53,149 nt of DNA, from assembly GCA_947624775.1 (NCBI GenBank), contig CANQLT010000006.1, forward strand, positions 1-53,149. Direction: 5' to 3'. The notes beneath the pieces are model-generated. The model had not been told where the DNA came from. It did not search any database and saw nothing but the letters and a program-made list of their open reading frames with translations. The stretch comes from an uncultured Monoglobus sp. Lineage in GTDB: Bacteria > Bacillota > Clostridia > Monoglobales > Monoglobaceae. A program made the position numbers and the translations under genes. Each line of letters begins with the position of its first letter. The first letter of the stretch is position 1. This document shows positions 38,801 through 46,835 of this stretch, piece by piece.

Positions 38801-41800
38801 TTCGTTATAGTCCACCGTCGTATAGAACAGAACTATCCTGCCGTCGGGGAGCTGTACCGCATGGGGGCTCTCATGGGCAAGACCCCATTTAAACCGGTCT
38901 TCGGTTTCCGTGTTTTTGGTGACCTGCGTAATGCTCTCTTCGGGGATCCCGTTCGCGGCCGCGTTCTTGTCTATGACCACGCTGTATACGTCCAGGGATG
39001 AGAGCATCTTGAGCGAAGAGTCGTAGGGAATTTTAAATTCTTCATCCTGAGACTCGATGTCAAGTTCCGTAAAATCATCCTCTGTGAAGGTTTTGTCCGC
39101 CGACGTCCAGCTGATCATTATCTTGTCGCCGAAATCATCCACGTTAAGACCTGTGTCAATGGTGCCGTCGTTTTGCAGGATCTCGGGCGTTGACCAGTCG
39201 CTGCCGTCATATATGCTGTAATATACGGCGTTTCTGTTGTACTTATCTCTCGAAGAGTCTATGCCTTCAAATGCCGTGAAATATTTGCCGCCGCCGAGAG
39301 GCACAACATTGGTGCGCATATTTACGCTGTCCGTAACCAGGTCGTAGCGATTTGTCTGTTCCGCGGCGGACACAGCCGTAACTTCCCCTGTTCCCGGAAC
39401 ATAGAACGAATTCTCATAATCCTTGGTATTTACCTCCATCTCGGAGAGCTTGGGATCAAAGCCCTGCATTGCCTCGTCCACGGCCGCCTGTACACTGCCA
39501 ACATTATAGAGGGTGTAGTCCCACGATTGCTGCAGGAATTTCCAGTTGAAGTTGAGGAACACAAGATTTATTTCAAAGGCGCCATAGAAGGTAGAGGTTC
39601 CCGTTCCGGAGGTGCCCGGCCCAAAGCCAAGATTGAACTGCTGCAAAAAGCCCAAGTCAAACTCTAGGGACAGCAGCTTTCTTATGCCCGCGCCCACAAA
39701 GCCTTCGATACCTATCGATATCGGGATATTGCCCTTGTACACCAGCGACTTCGGATCTATCTGAAGTTCGTTGAGCGTAGTGGTTTTCGTTGACTGTATT
39801 CCGTTATAAAGACCGAGCGACGTCGAAAATCCGAAGCCTGCATACATAGGTATCGGGAAGCCGGGTATCGTAATATAGAACACGCCGCTTATCGCAAATC
39901 CGACCTGACCGTAAACCATAGCATTGTCAAACAGCCACGTGCCCTCTTCGGGATTGTCGGGTGAAACACCCGCAACAAATTTGAACGTGATGCCGAAGGT
40001 CATGCCCAGATTCATGCCTATGGAACCCTTGCTCTTCACGACAGCGTCTCTTGCCGCGGCCGCCTGTCTTTTATCGGTATAACTGTCGGCTTGTGTAAGA
40101 GCATCCAGTAATTTGTCCAATGCGGCGGTTTCTTTGTCAAACGCCTTTGCCGAATTTTTCGCCGTGTTCAACACGTCCGACATTTGGTTTTTGTCCGGAG
40201 TTGTTATATTCTGCGCTTGATTACCGCCGGTGATAGGAGCTGTGTTTGCGGCTTCATTCCAAGCCGCATCAGCAGCCTGATACTTCTCCTCCGCCTCGGT
40301 AAGGACTGCGGCGGCGTTCGCCTGATCTACAGGGTTATCCGACTTTGATGCTTCATCCACCTGCTTGGATGCTTCTTTTAACTCTTTTTTGGCGACCTCT
40401 CTTTCCGTATATGCGTCCATCTCCTTCTGTGTGGTGAGCTTTTCCGGGAATTGCTGTTTAAGAACCTTATTCAGCAAGCCCACGGAAAATCCGATATTGC
40501 ACTCAAAGCTGGTAGCGGTTACGATGGCCTGCACTGTCAGAGGCCCGGCCGAAACCTTGGGTGTCATCTTGCCGATAACGTCCAGGGTAGGCAGGTCGGG
40601 GCTGGTCTCATCCGGCCCTATATTCGGGATCTGAATCTCTATGTCCTGACCGGGCACCTCATGGAATGTAATTCCGGTGTCAAATTCGCCGTAGCTGACC
40701 TCCACCTCGCCGACTGTGCCGTCGGCGCCGGTTACGGTCTCGGCCCCTTTGAGGTCTACGAATACCCGGTCGCCGTCATGGAAGTTAAGCAGCGCGTTCA
40801 AGGGCATCTTCACGATCTCGCCCGTATCAAGTTCGGTGGGGACCGAAGTAAGATCCACCGCGTAGTCGTATGAGTCGGGCTGTACATCGACCGTATATTC
40901 ATTGCGCTTTGCCATTTCGGTATCGTATATTGTGAATACCACGCTCTTCAGCTTTTTATACTGGTCGTGGACGTTTAATCTGAATCCGACGGAGCTGTCG
41001 GACATATTGACCTGCCCCATCGCGGCGTTTTGGGTGTCGGCTTTTTCGTAGGACGGTATTTCGCCGCTCGGCCCTACAAGCACCGAAATGCCGACGGGCT
41101 GCGGCTCCTCCTCACTTGCGAAAAAGTCAACGACCACATCGCCGACCTTGCCTGTCTGCTTATCGGGCTTCAGCAGAGCAAGAGTGTTGATATGATTGCT
41201 GTTTATAAGCGCGGTTATGTACTCGTTGCCGCTGTTTAGCATCATCGGGTAGCTGATATTTTCCCCGGCTGCTTCATCGCCTTCCGTCCAGTGGAGAGAA
41301 TATGTTCCGTCCGACTTGGTAAGACCGTAGAAAGAGCCTGCCGAAACCGTGGCGCCTGCCGCGGGCTCATATCCGTCTATCGGCTCTCCGGTGTTGAGCA
41401 CCGGCGGATTGAGCAGGCTTGCGCTGTACTTTAAGGCCTTGCCGTTTAACTCCGGAACCTCCGCCGCGTCCGCATTCTCAAAACTGAGCGTTATCTCGTT
41501 ATCGCCGTTGTGTATCTCATAGTACAGCGTCCAGCCGCCTATGTTTAGTCCCTTCCACGGATGATTTTCGGTGTTGACCGTCCAGGTGGGTACGTGCTTG
41601 GTCGATGCGGAGTGATATATGTCGGGATCGAGGAACTTTCTCAAATCGATCGAAATGACGTCTCCCGCCTTCATATCGTTGTTCTTCATCATGTCGTCTA
41701 TATCGGCTTGTATCTGCTCAAGCGGAATATTTATATCGGGAACCGTTTTATCGAGACTCAGCCGCACAAATGTGCCCTCCGCCGAATACTTCGGATATAT

Positions 41801-44491
41801 GATATAATCCTTGGGTTCCAGCTTGATGGTACTCTTTTCATCGGTCATGCTGAATGGGATCTGATACTGCGCCCCGGACTGTCCTATGGGCGAGGAGCTG
41901 CCGCCCCAGCCCGCAAAATTATAGCGTTCATCTGTGCCGTACGGCTCGATGGTTATACTGTCCGCCGCATAAAGGGTGATTTTCTTATCCTTGTCACCAC
42001 TGTTCAGGCTCCAGGGGCCGCCGTGTGAAGATGTATTGTCGGTCAGCTTCATGCCGCCGTTTTTGTCGGATTTAAGCGTGACCGAAACAGCCTTCTTCGA
42101 ATAGATAGGCTTCAGCTTAATGGTGCCGTAATCGTTGCTTCCCGTTGTGTTGTTCGCCTTAAAAGCAACGCAGCAGTAATCCAATAACTCCGCCAAATCA
42201 AGAGTCAAGCCTTTCGGGTCAAAAAATTCCGCCGAATTGGTTACCTGGTATGTTTTATTATTGATAGTAACCTCCATTCCGGTCAGCACATAGTTGTCGT
42301 TTCTGGTTGTTTCTACAAGGGAAACCTTCTCTCTGCCGTAAAAGCTCATTTTCGTGCCCTGTGATTTATTGTCCCTAGACTGCATCGCCAGTGTGCCGGG
42401 GATCACGCCGTCAATGGGGTCGGGATTTACCATTTCAAAGGGCAGTTCCATGTATTTGAAACGGACAGCTTTGATCTCGGTGTGCATACCGTTAAAGCCG
42501 CCGCTGTTCTTGTAAACCTCCCATGTGAAATATTGCGGTTTAATGGACGGCCACGTGCCATTGTTCTTTATAAAATTACTTGGGCTGTAACTCTGCCGGG
42601 CGCCGCCGGGGTCATCTACATTACCGGTTTGCAGATCAATGGTTGTTGTCTGTCCGGACGTGTGATCTCCCACAAAAGTAATCGTTGAGTTTCCGTGGAA
42701 TGCGTCGTTGTTATCCTTCATCGATTGATTTTTGACAAGGGAGAAAAAGTTATAGTTGGCTCTGACGCCTTCATAGTCTTCCGCATACCAATCTATGGAA
42801 ACCGATTGAATCGGGGGCATCGAATTCACATTGAAGTTGCGTGTGAAGCATATATAAGTGCCGCAGCATCCGCACCCATGATCCGGAATATCAAAATAAT
42901 AATATCCGTCTTTGTATCCGGCGCTTTTGCCTTTGCAAGGACCGGATAAGACTAAAGAACCAATGGAAAAAAGGCTATTTATATCAAACTCAAAATGGTC
43001 ATAAAACTCTTCTCCGTCAGCTTTAAACGGATTATTGGAACTGTTTGCCTTGATTTTCTTGCCCGTCGCTGCACTCGTGACAATACCGTCGCTTGAGTCA
43101 TTTGAGGCGGACAAAATTTCCACCGTGGTATAGTTCTCGCTGACGTCACAGCCCACGGCATTGGCAAGACTCAGGTATATGGTTTTCGCTCCGCTGCCCG
43201 CAACACCGGTCATGGGTACTTCTATGGTCTGTGTGTCCATGCCGGGCATGAAGACCACGTTGCCCTGGATCAACACATTATTGGTGTCTGTAATGGCTGT
43301 GAACGTCACAGTGCTGAGCTGATACAGAGGGTCGTTCCGGCGCAGCTCCGCCTTGAAGCTGTCGGAATCCTCGCTGATGCCGGTAACCGTGGCGCTGTCC
43401 ACATAAACATAGGGAGAAACATAGTCCTCGTCGTCCTTAATGGTGATCTGCGCGTTGTTTCTCACATCAAGGGCATAGCCGTCGCCCGAGCCGTTTATGT
43501 ATGCCACAAACACTCTGTCGCCGTTGCTCTCGTCGTCATTGTTGGGGTACACCGTGACTTTTTTCAGAGTCTCTCCGTCCTCAAACACGACCTCTGTTTC
43601 GGCACAGGGAAAAGCCTCGGCCATCAGCTCGTTGCTGATGCGGGCAGTTTCGGGATCGGAATCTTCCCCGGTTATAAAGTTGCCGAAGGTAAGGTTGCTG
43701 CCCGAGAACTGGCTGACCTGATCGTTCAGGGCGTAAAGGGGGCTTTTTTCCTCCGCTTCGCCGGCGCTCTGGTATATGGGCTCCTCCGCAGAAACGGACT
43801 CGCTTTGCGCCGAGGCGTCCGCCTCCTCGTTATCCTCGTCGGCAGGAACATTCTCATCAGCGGCAACATCCTCGTCAGTAGCAGCATCCTCGTCGGCAGG
43901 AATATCCTCGTCTGCGGCAGCATCCTCATCGGCGTCGGCAGCGTCTTCCTCCGCCTCACCGGCGGATTCTTCCTCATCCTTCGCCGTGGCCTCGATGTAT
44001 TCACCGACCAGCTCCTCCATATGCTGCACGCTTTCCTCGCCGTATTGGTCCACCAGATCCTCATAGGTGGCGTCCTCGCCGGTCAGAGGGTTATCCTGCG
44101 AGAACATATACATGATCGGAACCGCGTTCTCATTTGGTTCGATCTCATCCTTTGAGAAAACGGAATTCTCCACCTCGGCGGTGTAGTCCTTGCCGTACTG
44201 CGCGGAATAGTCCTGGAACCTGAGACTGAGCTTCGCCTCGCCCTGGGTCCCGCCGTATCTGGCGATATAGAACGTCAGAGGTTCTCCCGCGTTCTCGTCA
44301 ACCTCGGCGGCGATCTGCGGTATCGCAAACAGACCGCCGGGATATTGCTCTTTTAGAACAGGATCCGCGTTTTCCAATGATTCCCGGATCGCGCTGAGCT
44401 CATCCCTTGTGCCGTCCTCGGCAAAAGCCAAAGTAGGCACCGCTGTCAAGACCATACTCAGCACAAGCATGAAAGAAATAATACGTTTCAT
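35855..44491 (-). CDS. Giant (2878 aa) secreted SLH-domain surface protein
   Basis: Signal peptide MKRIISFMLVLSMVLTAVPTLAFA; acidic repeat region; Calx-beta-like N-terminal segments; CARDB-like and Big_2-like segments; three C-terminal SLH repeats (FADVSTTDWFYDDVKYAYENGLMNG..., FADVPADAYYHDAVAWASANGIVNG..., YTDAGDISEYAIPAIQWACGAGLMSG...). Confidence 0.9.
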   Translation of the reverse strand: MKRIISFMLVLSMVLTAVPTLAFAEDGTRDELSAIRESLENADPVLKEQYPGGLFAIPQIAAEVDENAGEPLTFYIARYGGTQGEAKLSLRFQDYSAQYGKDYTAEVENSVFSKDEIEPNENAVPIMYMFSQDNPLTGEDATYEDLVDQYGEESVQHMEELVGEYIEATAKDEEESAGEAEEDAADADEDAAADEDIPADEDAATDEDVAADENVPADEDNEEADASAQSESVSAEEPIYQSAGEAEEKSPLYALNDQVSQFSGSNLTFGNFITGEDSDPETARISNELMAEAFPCAETEVVFEDGETLKKVTVYPNNDDESNGDRVFVAYINGSGDGYALDVRNNAQITIKDDEDYVSPYVYVDSATVTGISEDSDSFKAELRRNDPLYQLSTVTFTAITDTNNVLIQGNVVFMPGMDTQTIEVPMTGVAGSGAKTIYLSLANAVGCDVSENYTTVEILSASNDSSDGIVTSAATGKKIKANSSNNPFKADGEEFYDHFEFDINSLFSIGSLVLSGPCKGKSAGYKDGYYYFDIPDHGCGCCGTYICFTRNFNVNSMPPIQSVSIDWYAEDYEGVRANYNFFSLVKNQSMKDNNDAFHGNSTITFVGDHTSGQTTTIDLQTGNVDDPGGARQSYSPSNFIKNNGTWPSIKPQYFTWEVYKNSGGFNGMHTEIKAVRFKYMELPFEMVNPDPIDGVIPGTLAMQSRDNKSQGTKMSFYGREKVSLVETTRNDNYVLTGMEVTINNKTYQVTNSAEFFDPKGLTLDLAELLDYCCVAFKANNTTGSNDYGTIKLKPIYSKKAVSVTLKSDKNGGMKLTDNTSSHGGPWSLNSGDKDKKITLYAADSITIEPYGTDERYNFAGWGGSSSPIGQSGAQYQIPFSMTDEKSTIKLEPKDYIIYPKYSAEGTFVRLSLDKTVPDINIPLEQIQADIDDMMKNNDMKAGDVISIDLRKFLDPDIYHSASTKHVPTWTVNTENHPWKGLNIGGWTLYYEIHNGDNEITLSFENADAAEVPELNGKALKYSASLLNPPVLNTGEPIDGYEPAAGATVSAGSFYGLTKSDGTYSLHWTEGDEAAGENISYPMMLNSGNEYITALINSNHINTLALLKPDKQTGKVGDVVVDFFASEEEPQPVGISVLVGPSGEIPSYEKADTQNAAMGQVNMSDSSVGFRLNVHDQYKKLKSVVFTIYDTEMAKRNEYTVDVQPDSYDYAVDLTSVPTELDTGEIVKMPLNALLNFHDGDRVFVDLKGAETVTGADGTVGEVEVSYGEFDTGITFHEVPGQDIEIQIPNIGPDETSPDLPTLDVIGKMTPKVSAGPLTVQAIVTATSFECNIGFSVGLLNKVLKQQFPEKLTTQKEMDAYTEREVAKKELKEASKQVDEASKSDNPVDQANAAAVLTEAEEKYQAADAAWNEAANTAPITGGNQAQNITTPDKNQMSDVLNTAKNSAKAFDKETAALDKLLDALTQADSYTDKRQAAAARDAVVKSKGSIGMNLGMTFGITFKFVAGVSPDNPEEGTWLFDNAMVYGQVGFAISGVFYITIPGFPIPMYAGFGFSTSLGLYNGIQSTKTTTLNELQIDPKSLVYKGNIPISIGIEGFVGAGIRKLLSLEFDLGFLQQFNLGFGPGTSGTGTSTFYGAFEINLVFLNFNWKFLQQSWDYTLYNVGSVQAAVDEAMQGFDPKLSEMEVNTKDYENSFYVPGTGEVTAVSAAEQTNRYDLVTDSVNMRTNVVPLGGGKYFTAFEGIDSSRDKYNRNAVYYSIYDGSDWSTPEILQNDGTIDTGLNVDDFGDKIMISWTSADKTFTEDDFTELDIESQDEEFKIPYDSSLKMLSSLDVYSVVIDKNAAANGIPEESITQVTKNTETEDRFKWGLAHESPHAVQLPDGRIVLFYTTVDYNEYGGDKITTLSRLLAVPGVTMYRIYENGAWSETYSESEQGKYGDEWYGQRILDVNLSDPEGKTTYYPLAGQTDMISTTYEGENKILAAYVVDGDNNLATSTDRTVFMSVLTPGSDNGMVTSAPINLSGMADVSHPRFVRSVTDEFGEVNMIVWAQNGELRYLNLDKMFGDYDFGNESESIPDEEKTMLEKSEITLPNGTQIPSYTLKDEYDPGVAIYNDPDPETGEVGMSYGNGYTVVNGEDGNVYVLWPQSTGDEQKLMISTLTLRPNENGTYDELWRIPREFSLESENDEEREYVDNPSAGVDENGNMVILYNDFDMVDVTATDEDGNEIMAGKTRDNNDLCAAHFTSIGSLEFTEGSIELSDDYPKAGEEFSVTAEVENTGLLASKSVNAKAEIVETAADGSENVIQTVDASSEDMLLAGGKTEITAYLDMTQDMIDKALAGASYKAVLTVSEPDRGETSSVEAPIRVGSRLDIGNINVISGRSHEIKGIDENGSLIRGDVNGSVFVVVTEITNSGNVEASNPRLIMEIENQNILDDPNAPDMDTASDEEIQEYLESAPQNASVVNSSGFTPYTEVGWMDEDGDIEAIGVGESTTVTIRSMPITDDKFSANKAAGFMLEVYDGEKRAPLYDEAGEVSGEGTYDLDAFNVNAFKSFTGTIPEEDVPLALNIRRDGNDVEQAEVGVGGTLSLEAGILPLAAAADSNVTWSSSNENIAKVGPNGDVTGIGSGTVTITAEIDGTELADSVTVNVKESSGGHSPSGGGSIGGGGGTFGTGNATPTPTPSEEPQATAEPPKELPFADVSTTDWFYDDVKYAYENGLMNGVSDTAFDPNANITRGMFVTVLYRIDGSPEGGTSSFADVPADAYYHDAVAWASANGIVNGYSDTEFGPDDDILREQMATMLYRYATYKGIDTSVGEDTNILSYTDAGDISEYAIPAIQWACGAGLMSGNGDGTLTPLGNAIRAEAAAVFGRFDKTFK
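43825..43960 (-). repeat. 18-bp tandem repeats encoding (A/P)ADEDxx acidic motif
   Basis: Repeated gc(g/a)g(c/g)a(a/g)(c/t)atcctcgtc-type units; protein ADEDAAADEDIPADEDAATDEDVAADENVPADED. Confidence 0.85.
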
Positions 44492-44813
44492 TTAATTTCA
44501 CTTCCTTTATATATTTTTTTATTTTTTGTTTTTTACAAATTTAGTGAGCCGACTCAGCCTGCCGGAGAAACCGCGCAGACAAAGGCGCACAGCCCGGCTT
44601 TCCCCGGTTTAATATACCGCTCTGTATAATATCATGTGCAAAAGTAAAAAAATTCCGCTATATTGTCAATTGTATCCTCCCACGTAAGTTGTTGTCAAGT
44701 ATTTTATGCTTTATTTACAAATAATAATGTGATATTCTTTCTTTTTTGTAAATTTTTCTTAAAATTTCATTTATACCTTGGCTTCCATAGAGAGTATTGT
44801 TATTACAAATAAG

Positions 44814-44844
44814 ATTATATCATGTCCACCCATGAACAAGTCAA
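44814..44844 (-). promoter_or_regulatory. MerR-type promoter/operator candidate
   Basis: Minus strand TTGACT - 19 nt - TATAAT with dyad TCATG-N6-CATGA (44820-44835) inside the spacer. Confidence 0.5.
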
Positions 44845-44863
44845 TACTTTTGAGGTGTTTTTT

Positions 44864-44953
44864 TTGAAAAAATTTTTTACTATTCGACAAGTTGTGCAAA
44901 GCTGCGGGATATCCCGCGCTGTGATTCTTTCGGCATTGCCGATAGATGCTTAA
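44864..44953 (+). pseudogene. Truncated MerR-like HTH N-terminus (29 codons)
   Basis: TTG start: LKKFFTIRQVVQSCGISRAVILSALPIDA*, resembling a MerR N-terminal helix-turn-helix cut after the second helix. Confidence 0.45.
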
Positions 44954-45186
44954 AAACCACAATTTGGGTACAGCAAAACACAACTTCTAATTACTATACA
45001 ATAATATGATTCTTATGCGCGCGAGTTCTAATCATATAGTTAGAGTAATCCATAGGATTATGCCATAAGTTATGAAATCTTCCACTTCTTAGCCTTTCCT
45101 GTTTTTAGCCTAAAAAACTACGTTTTTTCGCTGTTTGAGGCCGCCTACTGCGTGACAGCCTACCCCTTTTATCGGACTGCCGTTTT

Positions 45187-45854
45187 TCATCTGCTGCCAT
45201 GGCCATGTTGTACAGCGCAGATATTATATAACTCTTCGATCTGCCCGTGCGTTATCAGGCGATAAAGGTTTTCATAGTCGACTTTTTAATTTCGGATTTT
45301 ATTTGCTCATATCTATCCATCCTACATTATTGTTTTTCTTCACAGACACGTGATTGATAGATGGATAGATAGTTTGTTATGTTAGTTTTTAATATTTTAG
45401 TATTTTAATAAATTAGTATTTAATTGCGTTGACTTATCCAACATTGGATTTTCCAATATAGGCTTTTCCAACGTAGGATCATCCGATATAGGGTTTACGG
45501 ATACAGGTTTTTCTCAACATTATTTTCTGTGTCACATTCTTTCTGCCTCGGCACCTCATAAAAAGTGTATTCGGTCTTTGAGAGTTTGCCGCTGCTGCTT
45601 ATCAAGCGTCTGCGTTTCACATATCCTGCGCCTTCAAGGTCTTTAATAGACGAGCGAATGGCGTCAACGACCTCTTTGCTGATTGCAGCCAAACCTTTGA
45701 TAGTAAAATCCCAATTATCGGGCAGACTGAGAACAACCGACAACAACCCTTTTGACCTCAAAAATAATTCTTTGCCGTTTTCGGCGCTTTTCCCACAAAG
45801 CACACTTCGTTGGTGCTTTGCGGAAGCCCTAAGAGACCGCTTTTTTATGAACAC
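45187..45854 (-). pseudogene. Decayed plasmid/ICE-type replication-initiator-like HTH protein
   Basis: SKGLLSVVLSLPDNWDFTIKGLAAISKEVVDAIRSSIKDLEGAGYVKRRRLISSSGKLSKTEYTFYEVPR, then out of frame EKPVSVNPISDDPTLEKPILENPMLDKSTQLNTN, NTKILKTNITNYLSIYQS, MDRYEQIKSEIKK and VDYENLYRLITHGQIEELYNI. Confidence 0.65.
45437..45511 (-). repeat. Five degenerate 15-bp tandem repeats
   Basis: tccaacattggattt/tccaatataggcttt/tccaacgtaggatca/tccgatatagggttt/acggatacaggtttt. Confidence 0.85.
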
Positions 45855-45994
45855 CTTTCTTGCAAGGTGCTCTTTTTTACCCGTTTATGCTCCAAAACGG
45901 GTGTTTCGTGTCATAGGTATTGAAAAATTATTTTTTATGTGATATAGTTATGCATGATTAATTTGAATTATTGTGGCCTGTCAGGCACGCCCCC

Positions 45995-46036
45995 CTTGGG
46001 GATAATCAGCAAACCTGCTTGCGGGTTATCCCCAAG
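45995..46036. repeat. Perfect 11-bp inverted repeat with 20-nt loop
   Basis: CTTGGGGATAA ... TTATCCCCAAG. Confidence 0.85.
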
Positions 46037-46095
46037 AGGCGAGGCTAAAATTTGAAAATTATTAATACACACATACACACAAGGAGGATTTTATC

Positions 46096-46683
46096 GTGTT
46101 CCGAGACTCGGTCAACAACGATAAATACGACTGCAAAAATTGTTATTTCAAGCTGACTGACAGCATTGATCTTGAGAGCGACGAAAATAATCAGCATATC
46201 GCGATCGGAAGTCCGTTCGCGCCGTTTAACGGGCATTTCGACGGAGACAACCACTCTATTCGCAACATAATTATTTATAAGGGCGTTTGGCAGGCGAACA
46301 ATGATACCGGAGACTATCAAGGTTTGTTCGGCTATATAGGCGAGAGCGGCTCGGTCAAAAATCTGAGCGTCAGCGGATATATCGTCGGACTGCGGTATGT
46401 CGGCGGCATAGCGGGATACAGCGACGGTGTTATCGAAAACTGCACAAACTATTGTATAATTCACAGTGACAATTATAAAGATTCTTTTTCCAGACTCGCG
46501 GTTTATTCCGGATTGGCCGGCGGCATCGTAGGCTCAAGCGGCTCCGATATAATCAACTGCGGAAATTTTGGCACCGTTTTCGGAGATCTGGAAGATATTG
46601 TAGGTCATGGCAAGTACTGTGTCGGATGGTTTGGGGGGTATCGTCGGAGACAGCCGCGGCGGAAATATATTGAACTGTTATAA
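46096..46683 (+). pseudogene. GLUG-repeat adhesin-like gene, fragment 1 (lacks signal peptide)
   Basis: GTG start, FRDSVNNDKYDCKNCYFKLTDSIDLE...IGSPFAPFNGHFDGDNHSIRNI...GLFGYIGESGSVKNLSVSGYI...GGIAGYSDG. Frame lost at G6 tract 46633-46638. Confidence 0.8.
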
Positions 46684-46752
46684 TACCGCTCTGGTTACGT
46701 CGAGTTTTGATATTAATTTTAAAGGCGGTATCGTGGGCGAAAAGAAAAACGG

Positions 46753-46778
46753 AAAAATAATAAACAAAAATAATAAAC
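46753..46778 (+). repeat. Perfect 13-bp tandem duplication inside the adhesin gene
   Basis: AAAAATAATAAAC x2. Confidence 0.95.
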
Positions 46779-46835
46779 TGTTATAATACCGGAAGTACGA
46801 GGACCGGAGGGTCGACCTCGGCGAAAGTCAACGCC

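Noticed and set aside
43726-44066. Ser/Ala-rich and Arg-rich ORFs over the acidic repeat
   Set aside because: Alternate-frame readings of the 18-bp repeat inside the SLH gene.
44544-44610. c-di-GMP or other known riboswitch
   Set aside because: I could not fit the conserved cores of classes I know; left only as an unassigned structured leader.
45437-45511. Possible CRISPR-like short repeats
   Set aside because: 15-bp contiguous coding repeats with no spacers; no cas genes seen.
45495-45854. Intact 119-aa regulator
   Set aside because: N-terminal residues come from a hairpin cluster and the C-terminal frame is lost in an A/T run; better explained as a pseudogene.
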